64,000 nucleotides of DNA from Spirodela intermedia (lineage: Eukaryota; Streptophyta; Magnoliopsida; Alismatales; Araceae). Positions 25,709 through 35,678 of this stretch are shown here, piece by piece. The DNA is taken from contig LR746272.1 in assembly GCA_902729315.2 (NCBI GenBank), positions 7,280,827 to 7,344,826 of the forward strand. The letters run 5' to 3'. Made by a program: the position numbers and the translations under genes. Below the pieces are notes generated by a model, which saw only the letters and a list, made by a program, of their open reading frames with translations, ran no database searches and was not told the origin of the DNA. The number at the start of each line of letters is the position of its first letter. Position 1 is the first letter of the stretch.

Positions 25709-26157
25709 ATGTAAAAAATATGAAACCTGAAATTGAGAGAGATATGACCTATAGGTGTTTAGGAAATGTTGAGGCATCCTTAGGGAAGTTGATTGATATG
25801 ATGTAAAATTTATTATCTAAACCTACTATTTCACATGTTCATAATACTTCATGCCCTATGTGTTTTAGTAAAATATATGTAGATAGAGAATGCATTGACA
25901 CTGGTGAAGTGAATGTGATGAACCATGCACCACCTCACAACTCATAGAATGGGCAAGGCAATGTAAACTTCAGCAAGGAATCTCGACCCCCATTTCAGTC
26001 AAGACCTTACTTCCAACAGTTCCCAATCACAACACATACTTCAAGGTAACTCTAATGAACTTCTTATATAGATTTTGCAAGAAATTCAAAAGGACTAGTG
26101 TGAAACAAAAGAAGTAGTGTTAAGCATGATGAGAGATGTGAAGCAGCTCAAGGCTGA

Positions 26158-27039
26158 TTGGAGAGGCTGAATCAAGTCGACTCTAATGTTGAAAATATGA
26201 AAGGTAAAGGGAAAGAAGTGGACTGCAGTACAGGTCGATTTCCAACTCAGCCCTCTATTAATCCTCGTAATGTTATTTATGTTGAATTTCATACATCTTT
26301 TCCTTCAAAAAATCATGAGTGTATTTATGCCATAACTAAATCAATAAATGAGAAATGTTTAGTTGACTCTTATGACAAGAATGAAGAGGGAGAGCAAGAG
26401 AAAACCTTAGAGAAAGAAGAAGAAAAAGTGGAGCTGAAAGAAAGAGAGTCAACCTTAGAAAAATATCACCCCCTCATTTTTTTTCCAGAAGCTTTAAAAT
26501 TTACCAAACCTCCCATCCAAAATACTAAACTCTTAGAGACCTTTGAGAAGACCATAATAACTATTCCCTTAAAAGAAGCAATCAAACATATTCCTTCATT
26601 CTCAAAATATGTTAAAGAACTTTGTACTCCCAATAGAAAACTCGAGAGAGTCAAATTGTCTGAAAGTGTTAGTTCTATTAGGTTAAATCAAATTTTAGAA
26701 AAAAAGAAAGATTTAAGTGCACCCTTAATTACTTGTGATATTGGAGGAACACATTTTTCTAGATCTTTATTAGATTCTGGTGCTAGTGTCAATCTAATGC
26801 CAAAAGCCTTATATAATAAATTTAAATTTGAAGATATAGAATCAGTCCTCTTAAATTTACAACTTGTTGATGGATCTATTAAGCAACCATATGGTGTGTT
26901 GGAAGATGTGATGATTAAGTTAGAACATTACACATTTTATGTTGATTTTATTGTGACTAATATGAAAATCCTTGATAATTGGAGTAGAACACTAATAATT
27001 TTAAGGAGACCCTTTTTAGCAACCACCAAAGCCATATAA
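26158..27039 (+). pseudogene. Element 1 protease region
   Basis: Longest frame in the element, 293 codons. Residues 70-100 are a Glu/Lys-rich linker between gag and protease. Residues 190-290 hold the retropepsin-like domain: GGTHFSRSLLDSGASVNLMP has the catalytic Asp-Ser-Gly triad near residue 206, followed by LQLVDGSIKQPYGVLEDV, the flap and second half typical of Athila proteases. No in-frame ATG was confirmed at the start; the domain is normally translated as part of a polyprotein. A break at 27037-27039 separates it from the next block. Confidence 0.8.
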
Positions 27040-28375
27040 TGGATTGGGAAAAAGGGATAGTAGTATTAAGGGTAGGAGAGGAGAAGGTTGAACTGAATGT
27101 TTCGAGATTAATAAAATATCTTAGTGTTAGCCATGAAGAAGTTAACATTTATGATGTGTTTGATGAAGATGATGAGCTAGGAGAAAATTATGTAGAAATT
27201 TGTGGAGTAGAACAAAAAGAAGAACTATTGGAACCTCTAGAACTCTTTGTTGTCTCAAATTCAAACCTAAAACCTTTACCCTCTTCATTAAAATATGCAT
27301 TCTTAGGCCCTAAAAATACCTTACCTATTATTATATCATCAAGCCTTACATTTGAACAAGAGGAAAAACTCATGCATGTGTTCAAGAAAAATATGACAGC
27401 AATAGGATGGTCATTTGATGATATACTAAGCATAAAGAGAAAAATCAAAGGCGCTTAAATCCTCATATACTAGAAGTGTTAAATAAAGAAATATTGAAAT
27501 GGCTTAAAGCGGATGTGATTTATGCAAGTCTTAGACAACTTTTAGGTAAGTCTAGTCCACGATACCAATGAGGATCAACATAATAGTGGAAAAAAATGAT
27601 AAAGGAAAAGAAATGCAAACTAGATTAGTCACCAATTGGAAAGTATGTATAGACTAGAAAACTAAATCTAGTAACTAAAAAAATTCATTGTCTCTTGCCT
27701 TTTACAGATCAAATTTTGAAAAAATTAGCCAACCAAAATTATTTCTATTTTCTTGAATGCTATTCAGAGTATAATCAAATTAATATTCATGCAAATAACC
27801 AAGAGAAGACTATTTTTACATGTTCAGTAGGAACATTTGTTTTTAAACAAATAGTATTTGGTCTTTGTAATGCTCGTGCTATGTTTCAAAGATGTATGAA
27901 TGTCATGTTTACCGAATTAGTGGGCGATGGATTGAAAATTTTTGTGGATGATTTTTCAGTTTTTGGTGTATAATTTGATATGTGTTTATTTAATCTAATG
28001 TAGGTTCTACAAATATGTATCCAAAATAATCTTGTATTAAGTTGAGAAAAATCTCATTTCATGGTGCATGAAGGAATAGTGTTGAGACATCAAGTCAGCA
28101 AGCATGAGCTAGAGGTAGATAAGGCCAAAATCGAAGTGATCAAGCACCTACCTCTTTCCAGCAATTTAAAATAGCTTAGAGGGTTCCTTGGCCATGCCGG
28201 CTTTTATAGGAGATTCATTAAAGATTTTGTAAAAATTCTAAGCCCTTAACTAATCTCTTGTCCAAGGATGTCAATTTTATTATTGATAGTGATGCTAAGA
28301 TTGCTTTTAACCAAATTAAAGATGTACTCATTCAAGCTCTTATTTTGCAGGCCTCTGATTTGAGCTTACCCTTTG
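27039..28375 (+). pseudogene. Element 1 reverse transcriptase region
   Basis: 27039-27458 reads the protease-RT connection (KPLPSSLKYAFLGPKNTLPI, then EEKLMHVFKKNMTAIGWS). 27695-27973 holds the palm: YNQINIHANNQEKTIFTC, GTFVFKQIVFGLCNARAMFQ and the catalytic KIFVDDFSVFG, with VDD in place of the usual MDD and both aspartates kept. 28100-28260 gives the thumb pattern EVDKAKIEVIKHLP and RGFLGHAGFYRRFIKDF. Stops and frame changes separate all blocks. Confidence 0.85.
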
Positions 28376-28872
28376 AGTTGATGTGAGATGCATCAGATTT
28401 TGCGATGGGAGCAATCCTAGGCCAAAAGAATCAACAAGAAGCTGGTGGCCATCAATTACGCTAGTAAGACCTTGGTAGATGCTCAAGTAAATTATTCAAC
28501 TAGTGAAAAGGAATTACTACCCATTGTTTTTACTTTAGAAAATTTTAGGTCTTATTTATTAGGTAGTAAGATTATTATTTTTTCTCATCATGCAATTTAA
28601 AGTTTTTACATAGAAAGAAAAAGGTTAAACCTAGGCTTATTAGATGGATACTTTTGTTACAAGATTTTGATATTGAGATAAAGGATAAGAAGGGAAGTGA
28701 AAATGTAATGGCGGGTCATTTATTGAGGATGACTGTAGCAAACTCACAGCCCATTAGTGATTCCTTTTCCAATGAACATATTTTAGGAGTTCAAGCTAGG
28801 AAAATACCTTGGTATGCACATATAGTGAGTTATCTTCAAAATATTATCACATTATTATTGGGAAGAACCTGA
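28376..28872 (+). pseudogene. Element 1 RNase H region
   Basis: Starts with an ELM-stop-DASDFAMGAILGQ block, matching the RNase H start FEIMCDASDYAVGAVLGQ of gypsy elements, then KELLPIVFTLENFRSYLLGS in a shifted frame, and LIRWILLLQDFDIEIKDKKG SENVMAGHLLRM at 28654-28872. The final H-L-L in place of A-D-x-L-S-R is also degraded. At least four frame breaks. Confidence 0.8.
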
Positions 28873-29485
28873 ATTATTCTATTTTGGTGCTGATCAGATT
28901 TTGAGGAGATGTGTTCTGGAGGAGGAACAATAATTATTTTTAGAGTTTTGTCATTCATCACCATGTGGAGGCCATTATTCTTCTAAAATTACAGCTTCAA
29001 AGGTCTTATAATATTGGTTTTATTGACCAAATATATTTAGAGCTTCTTAGGATTTTTATTTAAGGTGTTTAAGATGTCAAGCGACCGTTAATTTGAGTAA
29101 GAAAGATCATATGCCCCATAAGCCAATTTTAGAAGTAGAGATATTTGATTTATGGAAAATTGATTTCATGGGGTCTTTCTTAAATTCAGAGAGATATGAA
29201 GACATTTTGATGATAGTAAATTATGTGTCTCATTGGGTAGAAGCAATTCCCACTAGAACTAATGATGAAAATGTGATAGTTAAATTTATAGAACAATATA
29301 TTTTCTTAAGGTTTGGATGTCCTAGGGCCATCATTAGTGATGGAGGATCACATTCTAATAATTATCAATTTAAGACCCTATTGAAAAGATATGGAGTTCA
29401 TTATAAGATGACTACACCTTATCATCCACAAGCCAATGGACAAGTAAAAGTATGTAATAGAGAGATAAAAAATTTCTTGAATTAA
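28873..29485 (+). pseudogene. Element 1 integrase core
   Basis: 29093-29485 is open for 130 codons. It contains DLWKIDFMGSF (first catalytic Asp), CPRAIISDGGSHSNNYQF (second Asp) and TPYHPQANGQVKVCNREI. The third catalytic residue should be Glu in GQVEVxNREIK; here it is Lys, so the core would be inactive even if translated. The HHCC zinc-binding part lies upstream in broken frames (28930-29085). The frame ends in TAA where homologues continue. Confidence 0.85.
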
Positions 29486-29880
29486 AAAATTAAAATGAAC
29501 CCTTCTCATATGTCCACAAGCCAATGGACCCTATCTAGCACATAGAGCATATTGGATAATTAAAAAATTAAATTTATCTCTTGATAATGCTGGAAAGAAA
29601 TGATTACTTGAATTACATGAGTTAAATGAGATTTGAAATAAGACATATGAGAATTCTAAGATTTATAAAGTTAAAATGAAAGCATTTCATGACAAACAAT
29701 TAAGAAGAAGAGAATTCAAAGAAAATAAAAAAGTATGGCTTTATAATTCAAGATTCAAGTTCTTAAATCTAGATGAGATGGTCCATTTATTATTATTAAA
29801 GTCTTTGAATGTGATGTTGTTTTAATTGAGGCTCCAAAAATAGGACAACAAATAAAAGTAAATAGAAAAAAAAAATAATT
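29486..29880 (+). pseudogene. Element 1 integrase C-terminal region
   Basis: Broken frames give AYWIIKKLNLSLDNAGKK, LHELNEI, NSKIYKVKMKAFHDKQLRRR EF and VWLYNSRFKFLNL, the usual C-terminal order in Athila integrases (A-x-W-A-x-K-x-L-N, K-x-W-H-D-K, F-N-S-R). The phrase CCACAAGCCAATGGAC at about 29426 recurs at about 29512. Confidence 0.7.
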
Positions 29881-31717
29881 ATGAGAAAATGATTCACTTT
29901 CTCTATCAATCTCAATCAATTTTAATAAGTCATTTCATGAAACTAATGATTCTCTTAACTCCACTACACAAGCTTAGTAGTTGCTATTTTTTTAATTTTT
30001 AATTTAGTATTTTTCTTTTGTGTGTGTTTTGTTTTGTGTTCGTATTTTCTTTTTCACGTAGGAGGACCTTGAAATCTTCATGATCTTGAGCTGCTGATAG
30101 AGATGATCATAGAAGTCACAAAGAGCTACCTCCATTCTTGCAAATGAAGCATCTACCCTCAGTTTGCAAAATTTTACTTGTGTTAATTCTTTCCACATGC
30201 ATTGAGGACCATGCATAAATGAACTGCAGGGTATGAGTCATTTACATGTCTTCTATAAAAAAAATAAAATTTTTCATGGGATTGATGCATATTATTTTTT
30301 TACTAAGTGGAGGGTATCTACTCATAAAAAGATTTTTAAGGGTTATCAACCCCATCTTAGTGAGTCTATTCACCTAGAAATCTTGGAATTTAGGGCATAG
30401 AAGTTAGGCTATTGCAGCAGATTGAGATTAACTCAAGAATGATACAACCATGGGACCTAGATCAACTATGAGGATTTTTATATAATGGATGACCTCCGAG
30501 TGAGATATCTAATGAGTATCAAAGGAATATGAGAAATTAAAAGGTTGAGGTACTATTGGTGTGGACTCGAGAGAATTGAGTGATAGAAAATTTAGACCCC
30601 ATATCTTATGTTAGCCAATCCTACTTAGTCTATGCAATCTCATTGATCGGAATTTTTCTTTTTGAGAATAGTAGAAGGACATTGAATCTTAGGTATAGAA
30701 TGATATCCATACATTTTCTATCCACTATATATTATTCAGTCCCTATATCTTATCCAATCATACCATTTTATCCCTTTATAAGACCCAAATTTATGCTTCA
30801 GATTTTCACAATTAGGCCACCCTCTTTCCACTCATTTTGTTTTACCCACTCATCATGGATGTTGTCCCAAATAGCACTTATTCTTTACATGTGTCACTTA
30901 TTTTTCTTCATACTTATCTTTTTCAATATTCTCTTGTCCTCTTCTAAGTTGTATATGTTTGAGTTAAGATTTTTGTTCATCAAAAAAAAAAAGAGAGTGA
31001 AAAAGAAAAAAAAAGAAAAGAAAAAAATGAAGAGAATAGAGGAAAGAAATAGTCATTGAAAAATAGAGATCAGTGGGGAATTTGTTTCTCTACTTATTCA
31101 ATGTTCCCAAATGACACTATGTAATTCTTCTCGATCTAAGCATCTTGATTTGGGAGCATAACTATCATGAGTGGAACTTAGCCATTAATTACACAACCTA
31201 TCATTGCTAGTACATTAAACCATGCTCTTCAGCCCATGACCTACCTTATTAGTGTATTATCTCTTCATTGTCTCTATTTATCAACCTTTCTTATATCTCA
31301 TATTTTTATCCACTTTCATTCTATACCACAAAGAGTACATGTGCTTGCACTGATTTTCTTAAAGGGAAGGAAGGTTAAAAAGGATTTTTAAACACCAAGT
31401 AGCCACCATATACGAGAGAGAGGGATATCTATTTAGAGGGGGTTAAGATTAGACACATCATTGAAAGGTGATAATCTTTTCATGCCTATAATATCATACC
31501 TAAAGATATGCTCATTCTCCTTTATTACTTGTGGCTCTTTTCAAAACTCCTAAGAGGTTGACCAAGATGATAGAATCTAAACTTCTATGAGTTGTGATCA
31601 TATGTCGAGGCGTGATCAATACTTTGAATACTTCTTGTCTTCATATTTCAAGATTGAAAGGTGAAATGACAATTTGAAGAAAACTTAAAGAAAATTATTA
31701 AGGGACTAGTAATGAAT
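29881..31717 (+). mobile_element. Element 1 post-integrase spacer
   Basis: Long region between integrase and the polypurine tract, typical of Athila/Tat elements, which sometimes carry an envelope-like ORF here. The 159-codon hydrophobic frame at 30580-31059 has no ATG at its start, ends in a poly-lysine run from an A/G tract, and shows no signal peptide followed by a domain, so I do not call it a gene. Confidence 0.6.
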
Positions 31718-31732
31718 AAAGTGGGGGGTATT
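31718..31732 (+). other. Element 1 polypurine tract
   Basis: AAAGTGGGGGGTATT directly before the TGATGG start of the 3' LTR. This is the plus-strand primer site. The sequence ahead of it parallels that of the LTR-X element at 13570-13620 on the minus strand. Confidence 0.8.
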
Positions 31733-34423
31733 TGATGGTTATAAATTAGTAGTTGCATCTATATATTAATATCTTATATATAGATGCTAATTAATGGGTA
31801 AATAATAGAATTATACATATTACTAGCTCTTTATGACATTCATAATATTTATCATTTAAGTCATAATATATTATTATACTTATTTTATTAATATTATGAA
31901 GTAAAATTATGATTTTCTCACATTTTCTTAATAATTATTTGATTGTAAGAATTTAGGTGAGCTCTTATTATGAGTTGGAAGTAATGAAAGAAATTCAAGT
32001 TTTCAACCCAATGAAAAGTTCAAATCTTATGAAAAGGGCCGACCTAATATGTTTATGAGCCCAAGAGAGGGCGTCACTTTGGCCTAGCCTATTCGAACTT
32101 AAAAAGTTTATCAAGAGATAAGATCTAGGCTGCCCATCTTAAGACACCTTAAGATAAAATTAAGAGAAAGATTAGAGTGCTGCCCTTGTGGAATGAACTA
32201 AGCCATCCACCGAGAGAGTTAGTGATAAGTCTTCATTATCGAGTTAATAATTAGTAGATAATATAGTTTTAGCCTTAACTCATGATAAATAGACTTATAT
32301 TTGTGTTAAAGTGTGAAAAGTAATTTTTAATTGATTAATGTGAATTTTTGAGTAATTATGTAATTTTACATAAATTTATATAATTTTTACAGTCTTACTT
32401 TTGTGATAAAAAAATAAAGAAAAAGAAATAAAAAATTAAAATAAGATAAAACAAGGGGGACCCACTAGCTAGCCGGGCCTACAAATGGGTCGAAAGCTTA
32501 GTTGGAGAGTAACTGCGAGTAGGGGCTCAAGTGGCTTGAACCAATAGGGGCACATGTGTGCCACTCCCCTTCCACATCACTGGTGGCCAACTGGCTGTGG
32601 GGCAAGGAGTGGTTATACATGCAAGAGGAGGGACTTTACTTAGAAATCTAACATTAATATATATTCACTCGAAAACTTGGTGCACAACCGATGTGAGACT
32701 AAACCCGCGTCACACTTTCCTCAGAAGAGGTGGACATCTAGCGTGGGTTCGAGTCCTTCTAGAGTCAAAAGTCATATATTTTTATCTAATTATCACGACT
32801 TTCCTATAGATCGTGGATGAAGGATTAAGCAATGAGAATTGCTGGATTATCGGCAAAAATGTCGTCAGTGTGATTTGCAGAACATTGCTACTGAAATTAT
32901 TGAACGATTCGCGATAAAAGGATCACAAATCTATCGAGTAAATAATCTTCAATTGATTGACGAACAAGCCATTATCAAGAAGAGGACGATTCGCTGACAG
33001 ACAAGTCGCCACCTCTTGAGAGCGTACTAGATGCGATGAAGAGCCTCCTCTTGCTGTGCGGACTTGAGGATGAAGTTCTTTGACACGTGCCCCACCTCCA
33101 TCCAACTCCTCTCCATTGGGTGACAGCTACCAGTGAGCTGCAAAGTCATCGTTTTTCCACTCCATCGAGTGACAGCTTCTAGAGATAATTCGACAACCCA
33201 CTTCATTGATCTTTAGACTTCGCAAGGAGATTTAAAGATTGCCCACATCATCTTTGTCCAAGGAGAGCCTTCGAGGTCATAGATACTGCATGACGATCCT
33301 CCCAAACACTCAAGATTCCGATGCATCACCGACGAATCGCTGTCGCGACACTAGAACTCTGTTTTCCTACTTTCAACTTACTTTACACTTCATTTAGTGA
33401 TAATTTTTGTGATTTTAATTTACCAAAATATACTTCGTTCAATTACAATTCTTTCTACTTTTATAGATCTTAATTTGATTGATTAAATCATCTGTAATCA
33501 TTTACGTAAGAATTACTAGGTGGAACTCTATTTCCACCCAATTTACATTCGTTCGGTGCTGATGTCATCCTGACATCTGCACCCTTATTTCCCTTTTTTG
33601 TGAATTTTAAATATATTTATTTTTCATTTCTTAGTATAAAATTCATAAAAAATCGTATTCATTGAGAAACATTCTGAATAATAACCAGATATTATATTAC
33701 ATCCCTGTAATCAATGTGAAAAATTACCATTATTTTTGGAAGTTTTATTGAATTATAATTGATATATTTATTTAGAAATATTTCTAAATATCTAAAAATT
33801 TATATTTTCTAGTTTTATAAATTTTAGATTTACATGATTTAATATACAACGACTAAGTCATATTAGTTAGTTATTAATCTTAACCGTCTATTAGAAGGGC
33901 ATAACTCTTGAAAGGATTAAGGTATCTCGCCCTCCTCTTAGAGGGTGCTTTTTAGCTTTCTTTCTAGTAGTGGCTAGCCAAAGAAAATAGAAGAAAAATC
34001 AAACCTTGATCATAGGCATTCTCATGCCCAAGATCATTGTGGAAAAGAGATTACTTGGAGTGCATCAAAATTGTCAAGAATTGAGCATCGCTCAGCCTAA
34101 GACTAGTGCACAATAAGATTTGTGCAAGATCTAGATTTGGGGCGCCCTTGTAATCCTCTTTATGAATAAATTAACTTTTAATTTGAACTAGTTTTATTAT
34201 TTATTCCATTATTTTATTACATTAGATTTATTTTCTACTTTATCATATTTTTCATAATTCTTGTCTTCACTCTTTTACATTTAATTCTGTCCTTTACAAT
34301 CTCATATATACATATATCTATATAAGAAATAAAATAAGTAGAAGAGTGAGGTTTTATAAATATTATTTACATAAATTTAGTTGCATCATGATGACGTATT
34401 TGACCTCCAATTCGAGTTCATCA
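31733..34423 (+). repeat. Element 1 3' LTR, split by an LTR-X insertion
   Basis: Pieces 31733-32222 and 33871-34423 together match the 5' LTR. The left piece ends in AGAGAGTTAG and the right piece continues TTATTAATCTTAACC, exactly contiguous in the 5' LTR at about 24255-24275. Ends TTCGAGTTCATCA followed by the CTCAC duplication. Confidence 0.9.
32223..33865 (+). mobile_element. LTR-X solo copy 5, in element 1 3' LTR
   Basis: 1643-base solo LTR from TGATAAGTCTTCATTATC to GACTAAGTCATATTA. Flanked by a perfect 5-bp duplication GTTAG at 32218-32222 and 33866-33870. No internal sequence, gag or pol is present. It is of the short subfamily and relatively GC-rich. Younger than element 1. Confidence 0.9.
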
Positions 34424-35678
34424 CTCACCATGTCTTGCCCTACTTTTATTTCATACTACTCTTTTTGAATTTCTACAAAATCTACATAAGAAATTCATTA
34501 GAGTTACCTTGAGGCATGTGCTATGGCTGGGACTATTGAAAGTAAGGTTTTGACTAAAATGGGGGTTGAGATTCTTTACTAAAGTTTATATTGTCTCGTC
34601 CATTCCATGAGTTGTGAGGAGATGTATATTTCATCACATTCATTTCATTAGTGTCGATGCATTCTCCATTTACATGACCTTTGCTAAAACATGTAGAGCA
34701 TGGAGTATTCTAAACATGTGTAATGATAAGGTTAGATAACAAATTTTCATCATGTTAGTCAACTTCCATAAGGATGTCTCGACATTCCCTAAATATCTAT
34801 TAGTCATATTTCTCTCAATTTGTAATTTGATACCTTTAACATTCAAGACTCTTCTTTTCTTAGGTTTTATATTTCTCCTATTTTAATTCAACCTCATGTC
34901 ATGGTTGTCATTTTTAGGCAATCATTCAATTAATTCTTCCATCTCATCTTCATATTTGTCTAGAAGTGATCCCCCATATATCATATCAACTCTCTTTCTA
35001 GCATTTTCATACAACCATTCATAAAAAAATTGAATCAATTAATAATTACTATACCCATGGTGAGGACACTTCCATCAATTTTTTTAATCTTTCTTAAGTT
35101 TCACCAAATGCATCATCTCCTTGACTGAATATTTGTATGACTATCCTATAGGAGTTAGTCTTTCCTAAACAATAATTTTTTTTAGAAATCACTTTTTTAT
35201 TTCTTCTGAACATTCAAATCTCAGTCTTAAATTCCTAAATCATTCCTTATCCCTATCTTTCAAAGTCAAAAGAAAAACTTTCATCTTCATGATTTCACTC
35301 ATAGCTCATAGAATTTGATTCAAAAAATATTTTTCAGTCGATTCCTTGAAGTATGTATAAAGATCTTCAATAGATAATCCATGAAAACTAGGTAAGAAGT
35401 TAATAAATACATTTTGTATCTTAAAGCTCATTCCTTCTCTCAAAGGTGGGTAGATTTCAATACTTAGTTTACTCCCCATAGGATTACAATGTTCTCTCAT
35501 TTTTTATTTTTCTATCATCATAGTTTTGAGCTAAATCTCTATTCCTTGAGTTCTATGGTGGGTCATATGGTCGGTCCATCTCCTCAATAATCTCTTCATG
35601 ATTATTTCTATCCTTAAGAGTAGTAGATCTCTTTATTTAATCAAGTTCACTAAATTTAGTTTCTTAGATCTAATACCA
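34424..35678 (-). pseudogene. Element 2 gag pseudogene and leader
   Basis: The minus strand matches element 1 gag over 34429-35500; for example its complement near 34560-34680 carries the AGAGAATGCAT and CCTCACAACTCAT words of 25880-25950. 35500-35306 is an open N-terminal frame (GSKLSIEIYPPLREGMSFKI, then NVFINFLPSFHGLSIEDLYT) that element 1 lacks. 35664-35678 on the minus strand reads TGGTATTAGATCTAA, next to the LTR: a primer binding site like the initiator-Met type TGGTATCAGAGC. Element 1 interrupted this copy at 34424. Confidence 0.8.

Larger units (their letters stand above)
23748..34423 (+). mobile_element. Element 1: complete Ty3/gypsy Athila-like retrotransposon
   Basis: Bounded by two LTRs of about 1.0-1.1 kb and by perfect 5-bp target-site duplications CTCAC at 23743-23747 and 34424-34428. 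Internal order is primer binding site, gag, protease, reverse transcriptase, RNase H, integrase, long non-coding spacer, polypurine tract. The order protease-RT-RNase H-integrase marks gypsy; the LLDSGASVNLMP protease and VDDFSVFG polymerase motifs plus the long spacer fit Athila/Tat. Every domain carries stops or frameshifts, so it is not autonomous. Its 3' LTR was later hit by an LTR-X insertion. Without that insertion the length is about 9.0 kb. Confidence 0.9.

Noticed and set aside
30580-31059. 159-codon hydrophobic frame after integrase, possible envelope-like gene
   Set aside because: It starts at GTG, ends in a poly-lysine run made by an A-rich tract, and shows no glycoprotein features. 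Better explained by T-rich spacer sequence.
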